Below, one piece after another: positions 26,572 through 34,919 of a stretch of DNA of 54,118 nt. The notes under the pieces are model-generated. The model saw only the letters and a program-made list of their open reading frames with translations, was not told the DNA's origin and did no database searches. A program made the translations under genes and the position numbers. Origin of the DNA: an uncultured Bacilli bacterium. GTDB lineage: Bacteria; Bacillota_I; Bacilli_A; RF39; UBA660. Location: the NCBI GenBank assembly GCA_934086485.1, contig CAKOIF010000009.1:1-54118 (forward strand), in the 5' to 3' direction. Position 1 is the first letter of the stretch, and every line of letters begins with the position of its first letter.

Positions 26572-26956
26572 CAATATTAATTAGTTTTTTAGTAGATTCT
26601 TTTTCTTCTTTAGGAACAACAATTTTTAATGTACCATCTTTAAATTCTGCAGAGATTTTACTTTCATCAACATCTCCAAGATAAAATGATCTTTCACATT
26701 TTTCATAGAATTTTCTTTCACGATGAATATATTTTTTCTTATTATGTTCTTCTTTATTTGAATGTTTTTCAGCAACTATTTTAAGGTTACCTTTATCACA
26801 TTCAATTTTAATATCCTCTTTCTTGAATCCTGGAACATCTACTTCGATGAAATACTTTCCATCCTCTTCATAAATGTCACATATCATTTTATTGTTTTCC
26901 TTACTTGGAGTTAAATCATCTAAAAAATCATCTAAAAATATTCTACTTGGTAACAT
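26567..26956 (-). CDS. hsp20: small heat shock protein, Hsp20/alpha-crystallin
   Basis: The 129-aa ATP-independent chaperone has an alpha-crystallin domain from about residue 25, with VDVPGFKKEDIKIECDKGNLKIVAE, the FYLGDVDESKISAEFKDGTLKIVVPK core and a short C-terminal tail. It binds unfolding proteins in the cytosol. It is preceded by a CIRCE operator overlapping a consensus promoter, so HrcA repression is likely. Length is standard. Confidence 0.95.
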   Translation of the reverse strand: MLPSRIFLDDFLDDLTPSKENNKMICDIYEEDGKYFIEVDVPGFKKEDIKIECDKGNLKIVAEKHSNKEEHNKKKYIHRERKFYEKCERSFYLGDVDESKISAEFKDGTLKIVVPKEEKESTKKLINID

Positions 26957-26983
26957 ACCATATCATCTTCCTTTCATACTTAC

Positions 26984-27025
26984 ATTATATTACTATGCTT
27001 AGCACTTGTCAATAGAAAGTGCTAA
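26984..27025 (-). promoter_or_regulatory. hsp20 promoter overlapped by a CIRCE (HrcA) operator
   Basis: TTAGCACTT (26999-27007) and AAGTGCTAA (27017-27025) are separated by exactly 9 nt, matching CIRCE (TTAGCACTC-N9-GAGTGCTAA) with a compensated change at the inner position of each arm. On the minus strand TTGACA (27007-27012) lies inside the element and TATAAT (26984-26989) follows after 17 nt. Confidence 0.92.
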
Positions 27026-27050
27026 TAAAATTAAAATATTTTTAATACTA

Positions 27051-27079
27051 TTGATATTTTGGCTAATATATGCTAGTAT
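27051..27079 (+). promoter_or_regulatory. promoter of the 267-aa / 265-aa pair
   Basis: TTGATA (27051-27056) and TAGTAT (27074-27079) are 17 nt apart. The AAGGGGGA ribosome binding site follows, with the start at 27104. Confidence 0.75.
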
Positions 27080-27103
27080 ATACATTAAATTTAAGGGGGA
27101 AAT

Positions 27104-27907
27104 ATGGATAAATTTATTACATTTGGTACCAAAAACATAAATGCATCAATTTTTAGGGATATTGTTCCCTTTAATACTAAACCTTATGGTGGCCTTTGGC
27201 TAACAAAATATACAGATATTAACGCTAATGAATGGCTTATGTTTCTCGAAGAACATCCTAGCATATTTTATTATAAATTTAATGGTGAAGCCTCAATTGT
27301 AACCTTAAATGATAATGCTAATATTCTATATATTAATAATATTGAGGACTTTAATAATGCATATAATAAATACCCTAGTGATAACGAAAACAGAAAAATA
27401 CTTAATTATCCCCAAATTGCAAAAGACTATGATGGCCTATATATTAATAGTAAAATTATTTATGAAATTGGCTATGAAGACTACTGCATATCAAGTTTAA
27501 TATTATTTAATCCTTTTGCAATCAAGTCTTATAAACCAATTGATGTAGCATATTATAAAGATAGTTATTCAATTGAATACGAAGTTACAAAAGAATATGG
27601 AGAAAAACAAATAAATTATTCTGTAAATGAAAAATTTATTAAATTATATAATTTAATTAGAGAAAGTTTTTACTCATTTTTAGATTTATCAAAAATAGAT
27701 TTAAATACCGAAAAAGGATGCATTTTACTTTTTAATATCATTGATAAATTTGTTGATAACTTTTTAATATTTTATGAAAATGAAATAAACAGTATTTTAA
27801 ATGATAAAGATTTTGAGTTTATTAGCAAAAACACTTTAATAAATGGAATATCTCATAAATTATATAGTGAAATTTTTAAATTATATAAAGGAATAGAAAG
27901 GAAATAA
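27104..27907 (+). CDS. protein of unknown function with N-terminal KPYGGLWLT motif
   Basis: I do not recognise this 267-aa soluble protein. The N-terminal 110 residues read like a compact enzyme- or toxin-like fold: NTKPYGGLWLTKY, a nearby NEWLMFLEE, a strand YYKFNGEASIVTL and NILYINNIEDF. Strings of the type KPxGGLWxS followed by a Trp helix occur in phage and conflict-related proteins, but I cannot name a family. The C-terminal third is helical. It is first of two genes 2 nt apart; the divergent hsp20 lies upstream. Confidence 0.45.
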   Translation: MDKFITFGTKNINASIFRDIVPFNTKPYGGLWLTKYTDINANEWLMFLEEHPSIFYYKFNGEASIVTLNDNANILYINNIEDFNNAYNKYPSDNENRKILNYPQIAKDYDGLYINSKIIYEIGYEDYCISSLILFNPFAIKSYKPIDVAYYKDSYSIEYEVTKEYGEKQINYSVNEKFIKLYNLIRESFYSFLDLSKIDLNTEKGCILLFNIIDKFVDNFLIFYENEINSILNDKDFEFISKNTLINGISHKLYSEIFKLYKGIERK

Positions 27908-27909
27908 AA

Positions 27910-28707
27910 ATGAAATATTATTTAGCTTTAGATCAAAAAAGAAGTAAAAATGAAAATAAATCAGATAGATATAAAATTATTGATTTAGAAAAAATATTAA
28001 AATTTAAACTTGATAGTATTGACGGTATAACAAATTTTACAGGAAGATTTGATAGTGAAACTAGCCTTTTTGCTTATCTTGCAAACTTTAATCTAGTTGA
28101 GGCAAAAGATGCCACAAAACACTTTTGTATTTGTTATAAAAGTCCAAAAAGAAATGGAATCGAAGGAAAATGGAATAAATGTGGAAAAACTATGCAAGGT
28201 CAAAGTGATATTTTATTTAAAAATGAAGCAATTTTATTTAACCCACCATCACTAATAAATCATTTACTTGGTATGCAAATTAATAATATGACTTTCACAT
28301 CTTATGAAAAGTTATCAGATAAAGAAAAAATTAACTTATCTATTTTACAAATGATTTCTAAAGAACTTTTAACAAATGACTTTTATAAATATGATGATGT
28401 AAGTGAAAGTGCCTATGGTCTATTAAACTATGTTAGTGACATAAAAAATGGCTATGTAAATAATAAATACTTTTTTAAATATGTTTCTCTTTTAGTTGAA
28501 CATCTATCATTTAAATACGACAAATTTGATACTGATAAAGTAAAACCACTAAAAAATAAGGATGGTATAACTTATATTAACAAAAGACATTTATATGAAT
28601 TTGTTATTTATTTAGTCCATTTAGAAAGAGAATTTAATAAATCTTTAGAAAATAAAAAACAAGTAAATATTACAAATGAAGAAAATACCCAATTATCATT
28701 TTTTTAA
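27910..28707 (+). CDS. protein of unknown function paired with the 267-aa gene
   Basis: I do not recognise this 265-aa soluble protein. It begins MKYYLALDQKRSKNENKSDRYKIIDL, contains a short Cys/His cluster (KHFCICYKSPKRNG, KWNKCGK) that might bind metal, and is mainly helical afterwards. The ATG lies 2 nt after the previous stop and its GGAAAT ribosome binding site is inside the previous gene, so the two products are probably made together. Confidence 0.45.
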   Translation: MKYYLALDQKRSKNENKSDRYKIIDLEKILKFKLDSIDGITNFTGRFDSETSLFAYLANFNLVEAKDATKHFCICYKSPKRNGIEGKWNKCGKTMQGQSDILFKNEAILFNPPSLINHLLGMQINNMTFTSYEKLSDKEKINLSILQMISKELLTNDFYKYDDVSESAYGLLNYVSDIKNGYVNNKYFFKYVSLLVEHLSFKYDKFDTDKVKPLKNKDGITYINKRHLYEFVIYLVHLEREFNKSLENKKQVNITNEENTQLSFF

Positions 28708-28733
28708 ATTTATTTTAAAAATTTGATTTTTTT

Positions 28734-28763
28734 TTGCAAAAATTATGGTATTATATATATGAT
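28734..28763 (+). promoter_or_regulatory. probable promoter of the 475-aa membrane protein
   Basis: TTGCAA (28734-28739) is followed after 18 nt by TATGAT (28758-28763). An alternative is the extended -10 TGGTATTAT at 28746-28754. One of these probably serves the gene starting at 28779. Confidence 0.45.
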
Positions 28764-28778
28764 AGAAAGGGATTGAAA

Positions 28779-30206
28779 ATGAATAATGAAACTCAAAATA
28801 ATGTAGAAAGTTTAGATATAACTCCACCACTTGTTCCTAATCAAAATATTGAAGTATATAAACCAGAACCAAAAAAGAAAAAAGGTGTTATTGCTATTAT
28901 ATTTAGTGTCCTTGGAGTACTTTTAATACTAGGAGTATTAGGAGTTTGTTTTTACTATTTATTTGTATTTAATAAAAATGGTGAAGAAATTTATAAAGCC
29001 GTTATAAATAAAGGTTATAGTTATATAGACATTTCACAAAAGAAAATAAACTCATATTTAGATTTTGACACTAGTAAACCAATAAGTCTCATTGGTAATA
29101 TAAATGTAAATCATCAAGAAACAGATTATTTATTAAACTTTGAATATGATTTAGACTATGAAAATGAAAAAATGGCTTATGCTCAAACATTTTACAAAAA
29201 TAATAATGAAGTGAATAATCTTATTTATAATTATGAAAATAAAGGTTCTTATTTACTTTTAAAAAAAGCAGTAAATAATCCTATTTTACTAGATAACACC
29301 AACCTATTTGAACATAAAAATTATGTAAGTTTAAGTGAATACAATTATTTAATAAATGGATTTAAAAATTATTTATTTAATAGTTTTAATACCGAAGACT
29401 TTGATATAGTACTTGATATAAGTAAAAAGAATAACAAATATATATTTAAAAAGAAAATAACTTTCTTACTACAAAATGTAACCTTTGATAACATCCTTAC
29501 TAGTTTAAATAATAGCATTCAAAATGATGAAAAATTTATGGATATATTGTTTAAAATAATGCTTGAAAAGAATAATTATCCAAATGGTTATAATATGGAT
29601 GATGTTAAAGAATACTTAAATAAACTAAAAAAGGATTTAATTAAGGAGTATGATGGAAACATTGGTATAAATATATATACTGATTTATTAGGCAAAAATG
29701 TTAAAGAAATTGAGGTATACCACGAGGGTGATAATCTATTTACTTATAAAAACAACACGTTTGAATTAAATTTAAAAGTTAATCAAAAAAAATATAATGC
29801 CTCTTATACAAATAACACATTAAAAATTAAGGGATTTGAAATAAAAATTAATAAATTTGATTATTCCACTATTGATATTGATTTAATTAAAAATGATATG
29901 CAAATAAATATAGTTTTAAATGAAAATGGAAATATCATAGTTACATATAAAAATATAACCTTTAATTTTAATAAAATAGAAAAGAATACTTATGAATATA
30001 ATATGCAAACTAAAAACTATCAAGTGAATGGAAAACTGCAGATTAAAGAAAATTCTAACTTTACAATGTTTGATAAGAAAAATTATATAATAAAGGAAAA
30101 CCTTTCTTATAATGACAAAATGAATATAAAAGAGGAACTAAAAAAAATCATTAATGAAGTACCAATTTTGCAAAATTTGATTGATTTTAACACAATTTTA
30201 CAATAA
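28779..30206 (+). CDS. single-pass membrane protein with large extracytoplasmic domain, unknown function
   Basis: The 475-aa protein has a Pro/Lys-rich cytoplasmic N terminus (1-45), one helix (about 46-70, AIIFSVLGVLLILGVLGVC) and about 400 residues outside. The outer part consists of alternating polar-hydrophobic strands (for example NYENKGSYLLLKKAV, KNNTFELNLKVNQK), reminiscent of lipoprotein-like beta folds. I do not recognise a family. The ATG at 28779 follows AGAAAGGGATTG; the upstream TTG is inside the promoter region. It is monocistronic and ends in a strong terminator. Confidence 0.5.
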   Translation: MNNETQNNVESLDITPPLVPNQNIEVYKPEPKKKKGVIAIIFSVLGVLLILGVLGVCFYYLFVFNKNGEEIYKAVINKGYSYIDISQKKINSYLDFDTSKPISLIGNINVNHQETDYLLNFEYDLDYENEKMAYAQTFYKNNNEVNNLIYNYENKGSYLLLKKAVNNPILLDNTNLFEHKNYVSLSEYNYLINGFKNYLFNSFNTEDFDIVLDISKKNNKYIFKKKITFLLQNVTFDNILTSLNNSIQNDEKFMDILFKIMLEKNNYPNGYNMDDVKEYLNKLKKDLIKEYDGNIGINIYTDLLGKNVKEIEVYHEGDNLFTYKNNTFELNLKVNQKKYNASYTNNTLKIKGFEIKINKFDYSTIDIDLIKNDMQINIVLNENGNIIVTYKNITFNFNKIEKNTYEYNMQTKNYQVNGKLQIKENSNFTMFDKKNYIIKENLSYNDKMNIKEELKKIINEVPILQNLIDFNTILQ

Positions 30207-30220
30207 ATTGTGTTTTTTTT
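30189..30220 (+). terminator. terminator of the 475-aa gene
   Basis: AACACAATTT and AAATTGTGTT form a 10-bp stem around 6 nt and lead into a run of eight T residues. Confidence 0.88.
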
Positions 30221-30281
30221 ATAAAAAAATCTTTTTTTATTTGCTATTTCCTATTAAAGTTAAAATAGAGGTGATTTATTT

Positions 30282-31391
30282 ATGAGTAAAGAGTGTATTT
30301 ACAAAAGGAGGGATGGTAAATTTGAAATACGTTACGTAAAGGATGTTGATGATAATGGGAAACTAAAGTATGGTTATCTTTATGGAAATTCTTATCAAGA
30401 AGTTAAAAACAAAAGGGAAATACTTCAAAGTAGTGAACTCGTTTTTGATAATAATGGTAAAGTGATAAATCAAAGTAAAGGTTATTATGAAAAATTTAAT
30501 TGTAAAATTGATGAATGGCTTAGATTTAAAAAAGTTATAGTAAAGGAATCTTCCTATGCAACTTATTTGCAAGTAATTGATGCAAGAATTAGACCAAATT
30601 TAGGCAATATTAGATTAGATAGACTTACAGATGATGTTATTAATGATTACATAACTTCCCTTCAAGATCAAAAACGATTATCCGATAATTCAATTCACGA
30701 TATTGCAATGGTTATAAAACAAATTATTACATTTCATAAAATGAAAATCGATGTTATTGTCCCTCCAAAATTTCAAAAAGACATTATCGTATTTAACAAA
30801 AAAGAAATTGAGATCATTGAAAAAAGAGCACTTACTAAAGAAGATCGTTGTATATTTGGAATATTACTTAGTCTTTATACGGGAATAAGAATTGGCGAAT
30901 TATGTGCTTTAAAAAAGGAAAGTTTTGATTTACGAAATAATACTTTTACGGTTAATCATACTATGATACGTGTTAAAGATACCAACAGAACTTCAAATTA
31001 TAAAACAAAAGTTATTCTTTCTAAACCTAAAAGTAAAAAATCATATAGGGTTATTCCCATACCAGATATTTTAAAAAAACATATTATTTTTTTCTTAAGA
31101 AGTATGGAAGAATATGAATATTTTTTATCAGGTACAAGAAAGCCCATTGAGCCAAGATGTTTTACAAATCATTACTACCGTTTTTTAAATTACTGGGGAA
31201 TTCAACACAAAAAATTTCACACTACAAGACACACTTTTGCAACAAAAGCGGATGAAGCACAAATGAGTACTAAAGCACTATCTGAAATACTTGGTCATTC
31301 AAGTACAAGTATAACTCAAAGTTTATATATCCATCCATCCTTAAATTATAAAAGAAATTGTATGAATAATATATATAATGAAAAAAACTGA
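30282..31391 (+). CDS. tyrosine recombinase / integrase
   Basis: The 369-aa protein has an arm-binding N-terminal domain (about 5-45), a SAM-like core-binding domain (75-160) and a catalytic domain with YTGIRIGELCAL (Arg), a Lys in KSKKSYRVIP, HTTRHTFAT (HxxR), LGHSS (His) and the nucleophile Tyr in QSLYIHP. All catalytic residues are present. It resembles phage and ICE integrases, yet the genes on both sides look like host genes, and no excisionase, relaxase or phage gene accompanies it. It may be the last trace of an element or a domesticated recombinase. The start follows AGAGGTGA. Confidence 0.93.
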   Translation: MSKECIYKRRDGKFEIRYVKDVDDNGKLKYGYLYGNSYQEVKNKREILQSSELVFDNNGKVINQSKGYYEKFNCKIDEWLRFKKVIVKESSYATYLQVIDARIRPNLGNIRLDRLTDDVINDYITSLQDQKRLSDNSIHDIAMVIKQIITFHKMKIDVIVPPKFQKDIIVFNKKEIEIIEKRALTKEDRCIFGILLSLYTGIRIGELCALKKESFDLRNNTFTVNHTMIRVKDTNRTSNYKTKVILSKPKSKKSYRVIPIPDILKKHIIFFLRSMEEYEYFLSGTRKPIEPRCFTNHYYRFLNYWGIQHKKFHTTRHTFATKADEAQMSTKALSEILGHSSTSITQSLYIHPSLNYKRNCMNNIYNEKN

Positions 31392-31407
31392 CTAATTATC
31401 AGTTTTT
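31381..31407. terminator. bidirectional terminator between integrase and valS
   Basis: AAAAAACTGA and TCAGTTTTTT form a 10-bp stem around 7 nt, symmetric enough to stop both convergent genes. Confidence 0.85.
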
Positions 31408-33897
31408 TAATTTAGAAAGTTTTTCTTCTTCCTCGATAAGTTTTTGTTTTTCATTTGCTACTATATTTTCTGGAGCTCTTTTTACAAAGTTTTCATTTGA
31501 AAGAAGACTTTTTCTTTTATTAATTGATTTTTCTAATTCTTCGATTTCTTTTTGAATATCTTCCTCGGAAACCTTATTTTTAACCTCAAAATATAATATA
31601 GCATATTTTGATTCATATTTAATAGAGTCCTCAATATTGTCTACTTTATTTTTAAATTTAATTAAACCATCATATAATTTTTCATCAAATAAATACTCTA
31701 TTTTAACTGCATCACTATTTATTATATTATTTTCTGCTTTAAAATTACGAAGAGATGTTATATCATTTAATATTTCAGTAGTTTCTAAAATATCATAAAC
31801 TTCTTTTTTATTATATATTGGATAACTACTTTCCATTATTGATTTACTTTCTTTAAATGGTAAGTTTTGATATATTTCTTCGGTAACAAAAGGTATAAAT
31901 GGATGAAGCATTTTTATTATACCTGTTAATATATTAAGAAGTACACTTTTTGAAGTATCATTTAAATATATTTTAGATATTTCAATATATGATGAACAAT
32001 AATCATCCCAAATAAATGAATAAAGAGTATTAAATGCATTATGAAATTCATATTTATCCATATATTTTGTTACTTGTTTAATAACATTATTATATTTTGT
32101 TAAAATCCATTTATCATAATTATTATATTCTTTATAATTATTATCATTTAAATTACTAGTATTCATTATTACATACCTTGAGGCATTCCATAGTTTATTA
32201 ATAAAGTTCCAAGAGGATGCAACTTTTTCTTCATCATATCGAAGGTCCATTCCGGGAGCTGAATTTGTTGTTAAGAATAATCTTAATGAATCACAGCCAT
32301 ATTTATCAATTACGTCGATTGGATTTACACCGTTACCAAGACTCTTACTCATTTTTCTACCTTGTTTATCACGAATTAGTCCATGAATAAGGCAATCTTT
32401 AAATGGTCTTTCATTCATAAATTCAAGTGATTGGAAAGTCATTCTGTTAACCCAAAATGGTATAATATCATAACCTGTTACTAAAACATCATTTGGAAAA
32501 TATCTATCTAAATCATCAGTTTTATTAGGCCAACCTAATGTTGAAAAAGGCCATAGTGCTGAAGAAAACCATGTATCTAGTACATCTTCGTCTTGAACCC
32601 AACCTTCTCCAGTCGGAGCATTTTCGCCAACATATATTTCATCACCTTTATACCAAGCAGGAATTCTATGTCCCCACCAAAGTTGACGAGATATACACCA
32701 ATCATAAGTTATTTCCATCCAGTGATTCATTGTTTTTTCATATCTTTTTGGAACAAAATTTACTTTTGTGTCTTTATTTTTTTGATTTTCAAGTACCCTA
32801 TCTGCCAAAGGACGCATTTTTACAAACCATTGGGAAGATAAATATGGTTCAATCATAACACCAGTTCTTTCTGAATGTCCTACATTATGAGTTATTTCCT
32901 CTTTAGAAAGAAGTAAACCAGATTTTTCTAAATCACTAACAAGTTTTTCTCTTGTTTCCTCTCTAGAAAGTCCTTGATAAATACCAGCATTTTCATTCAT
33001 CGTAGCATCAGGATTTATACAAATAATTTCTTTTAGATTATGTCTTTTACCAACTTCGTAGTCATTAGGATCGTGTGCTGGAGTTATTTTAACGCAACCC
33101 GTTCCAAACTCTGGATCTGCATGTTCATCACCAATAATTGGAATTAATCTTCCTACAATTGGTAGTACTACATTTTTACCAATTAAATCTTTATATCTTT
33201 CATCATTTGGGTTAACCGCAACAGCAGTATCTCCGAATAATGTTTCTGGTCTTGTTGTAGCTACATCTAAATATTTATCTGTTCCTTCAATTATATATTT
33301 TAAATGATAGAAATATCCTTTTACATCTTTATATATAACTTCTTCATTAGAAAGTGCTGTTTGAGCTTTTGGATCCCAGTTAATTATACGATAACCACGA
33401 TAAATTAATCCTTTGTTATAAAGGTCAACAAAAACTTTTCTTACTGCTTTTGAAAGTCCCTCATCTAAAGTAAATCTTTCACGAGAATAATCAAGTGCTA
33501 GTCCAAGTTTAGCCCATTGTTTATGAATGTTATTTGCATATTCCTCTTTCCAATCCCAAGCGTATTTTAACCAATCCTCTCTTGAAAGAGTTCTTGGGTT
33601 AATTCCCATTTTAGATAATTTTTCATCAACTTTTGCTTGAGTTGCTATACCAGCATGATCCATACCAGGAACCCATAACGCATCAAAACCACAAAGTTTT
33701 TTGTATCTAATTATGATGTCTTGAAGTGTTGTATCCCAAGCGTGACCAATATGTAAATTACCGGTTACATTTGGTGGAGGAATAACAATAGCAAAAGGTC
33801 TTTTACTTTTGTCATTACCCACTAAAAAGGTTTTGTTATTAAGCCAAAACTCATACTTTCCTTTCTCAACTAAATTAAAATCATATTTTGTTTCCAT
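31399..33897 (-). CDS. valS: valyl-tRNA synthetase
   Basis: The class I synthetase charges tRNA-Val. The 832-aa protein has PPPNVTGNLHIGHAW (HIGH), the CP1 editing domain with TTRPETLFGD and GTGCVKITPAHD, GRKMSKSLGNG (KMSKS) near residue 520, the anticodon-binding domain and a C-terminal coiled coil (about 760-830). It is complete and slightly shorter than average. The ATG at 33897 follows GGAGGTAAAA. A T-box leader upstream couples expression to uncharged tRNA-Val. Confidence 0.98.
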   Translation of the reverse strand: METKYDFNLVEKGKYEFWLNNKTFLVGNDKSKRPFAIVIPPPNVTGNLHIGHAWDTTLQDIIIRYKKLCGFDALWVPGMDHAGIATQAKVDEKLSKMGINPRTLSREDWLKYAWDWKEEYANNIHKQWAKLGLALDYSRERFTLDEGLSKAVRKVFVDLYNKGLIYRGYRIINWDPKAQTALSNEEVIYKDVKGYFYHLKYIIEGTDKYLDVATTRPETLFGDTAVAVNPNDERYKDLIGKNVVLPIVGRLIPIIGDEHADPEFGTGCVKITPAHDPNDYEVGKRHNLKEIICINPDATMNENAGIYQGLSREETREKLVSDLEKSGLLLSKEEITHNVGHSERTGVMIEPYLSSQWFVKMRPLADRVLENQKNKDTKVNFVPKRYEKTMNHWMEITYDWCISRQLWWGHRIPAWYKGDEIYVGENAPTGEGWVQDEDVLDTWFSSALWPFSTLGWPNKTDDLDRYFPNDVLVTGYDIIPFWVNRMTFQSLEFMNERPFKDCLIHGLIRDKQGRKMSKSLGNGVNPIDVIDKYGCDSLRLFLTTNSAPGMDLRYDEEKVASSWNFINKLWNASRYVIMNTSNLNDNNYKEYNNYDKWILTKYNNVIKQVTKYMDKYEFHNAFNTLYSFIWDDYCSSYIEISKIYLNDTSKSVLLNILTGIIKMLHPFIPFVTEEIYQNLPFKESKSIMESSYPIYNKKEVYDILETTEILNDITSLRNFKAENNIINSDAVKIEYLFDEKLYDGLIKFKNKVDNIEDSIKYESKYAILYFEVKNKVSEEDIQKEIEELEKSINKRKSLLSNENFVKRAPENIVANEKQKLIEEEEKLSKLKN

Positions 33898-33907
33898 TTT
33901 TACCTCC

Positions 33908-34122
33908 AAAAAAAAGATGGTTACCAAAAGGGTGCATATAGCACGGTACCACCTTTATATTTAACTTATTATCCTTAATGCGGACTCACAGCCTACCCTA
34001 TTTACTTAGGTAAGCAACTAGCAAGCTACTTCATTTAATTAGGGTTTAAGAAAAGCTTTCAGCATACTACTTTTCCTCTCTAATAAAATAATTAAACTAC
34101 TCCTCTTGCATAACGTTTTTAC
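33908..34122 (-). promoter_or_regulatory. T-box riboswitch of valS, specifier codon GUA
   Basis: On the minus strand the leader shows the T-box AAGGTGGTACCGTG (33942-33955). Stem I can be drawn: base GCAAG/CUUGC, an internal loop AGGAGUAG opposite UGAAGUAG, then UUUAAUUA/UAAUUAAA. The loop presents GUA (34027-34029), a valine codon, followed by a purine. The antiterminator pairs AAAGG with CCUUU and GUGC with GCAC. The competing terminator pairs GGUGGUACC with GGUAACCAUC before eight U residues (33908-33915). Uncharged tRNA-Val should favour readthrough into valS. Confidence 0.95.
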
Positions 34123-34128
34123 AAAGTT

Positions 34129-34157
34129 ATTATAACATTTGATTTTATGAATTTCAA
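34129..34157 (-). promoter_or_regulatory. valS promoter
   Basis: TTGAAA (34152-34157) and TATAAT (34129-34134) are 17 nt apart on the minus strand. It abuts the remnant copy of the toxin-antitoxin repeat. Confidence 0.82.
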
Positions 34158-34159
34158 CT

Positions 34160-34417
34160 AAAAATTTTATGTAATTAATAGCCATAACATTAATTATTAT
34201 ACTTAAATAAAAAAGTGCCTATGTTACAGTGATGTAACATAAGCGTTCCCATATTAAAATAAAAACGCGCCTCAATCTATATTTGTATACAGATTAAAGT
34301 GTCTACACAATTATGTGGAAGCGTCGCAATGCAATTTACGAGCAGCTTCCCATTTTTATTGCATGCAAGGAGGTTCCCTTACATATTTAATATACCAATT
34401 ATTTTACTTTAAGTCAA
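34160..34417. repeat. degenerate left copy of the type I toxin-antitoxin unit
   Basis: This segment repeats the 3' part of the right-hand unit. It keeps the last codons of the toxin (ALTLIIILK-like tail: read AITLIIILK versus AAVLILILK in the intact copy), the terminator hairpin (34213-34245), the CAAGGAGGT repeat and the antisense promoter. The front of the toxin gene is gone. A shared string AAAAATTTTATGTAATT occurs at both 34161-34180 and near 34460, which may mark the duplication border. Confidence 0.7.
34208..34382 (-). ncRNA. antitoxin-like antisense RNA, copy A (orphan)
   Basis: A promoter on the minus strand, TTGACT (34412-34417), 17 nt, TATATT (34389-34394), should start an RNA near 34382 that ends at the shared-type hairpin near 34213-34245. 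Its 5' end folds TGTAAGG with CCTTGCA around a loop carrying ACCU. AACCTCCTTG (complement of 34366-34375) can pair with the toxin ribosome binding site CAAGGAGGT. Its own toxin is reduced to a tail, so it may act in trans on the intact copy. Confidence 0.6.
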
Positions 34418-34536
34418 CAAGTAATAAAGTGTATGTATATTCAAAAATTGATTTTTACAAAAATTTTATGTAATTGACTTAGCATCAATAGTGTAAACAA
34501 GTTTTGATTGTGTATGTAAAACTAATGTAAAGTTAA

Positions 34537-34565
34537 TTGACAGCATATCAACTCTTTGTTATCAT
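34537..34565 (+). promoter_or_regulatory. promoter of the toxin mRNA
   Basis: TTGACA (34537-34542) and TATCAT (34560-34565) are 17 nt apart. The transcript would start near 34572 and carry a structured leader in which GGAAGT pairs with ACTTTC before the ribosome binding site. Confidence 0.75.
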
Positions 34566-34635
34566 TATATTTGGAAGTAACCGTTAGGCGGGCGCTGCCA
34601 CTTTCAAGTTAAAAAATAACAAGGAGGTGGTTATA

Positions 34636-34740
34636 ATGCGAAGAGATTTAAAAGATTTTTTCATAATTATGATAATATTTTTTATGAGTATTTCATTTGT
34701 AGTACTAAGTGCTGCAGTGTTAATTCTCATACTTAAATAA
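34636..34740 (+). CDS. 34-aa hydrophobic peptide, Fst-like type I toxin
   Basis: The peptide begins MRRDLKDFF, continues as one long hydrophobic helix and ends LILILK. This layout (charged start, single membrane helix, charged end, 30-35 aa) matches type I toxins such as Fst, which damage the membrane when overproduced. The start follows AAGGAGGTGG. The gene lies between a consensus promoter and a hairpin shared with a convergent antisense RNA, the arrangement of par/Fst loci. Unlike Fst it lacks a polar C-terminal tail, so it may form its own family. Confidence 0.7.
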   Translation: MRRDLKDFFIIMIIFFMSISFVVLSAAVLILILK

Positions 34741-34853
34741 AAAAGCGCCTATGTTACAGTAATGTAACATAAGCGCAACCCATTTATGGCAGCGCTCGCC
34801 CTTACAAAAACGATTGCTTCCTTTTTTTATTATATGCAAGGAGGTTTCCTTAC
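34738..34853 (-). ncRNA. antitoxin-like antisense RNA, copy B
   Basis: TTGACT (34883-34888), 17 nt and TATATT (34860-34865) form a minus-strand promoter. The RNA would start near 34853 and converge on the toxin gene, ending in the same hairpin. Near its 5' end AACCTCCTTG (complement of 34837-34846) is antisense to the toxin ribosome binding site at 34620-34628, with nine contiguous pairs. It also contains a segment like the toxin mRNA leader (GCGCTGCCA), so the two leaders may interact. Confidence 0.68.
34745..34776. terminator. shared bidirectional terminator of toxin and antitoxin RNAs
   Basis: GCGCCTATGTTACA and TGTAACATAAGCGC form a 14-nt stem with one mismatch and a GTAA loop. The plus strand is preceded by an A-run, so on the minus strand the hairpin ends in a T-run, and both transcripts reach it. 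Confidence 0.7.
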
Positions 34854-34919
34854 ATACTTAATATAGCATTTTTTTTACTTCTAGTCAATAAATAAAAAAA
34901 TAATGTACATAATAGCACA

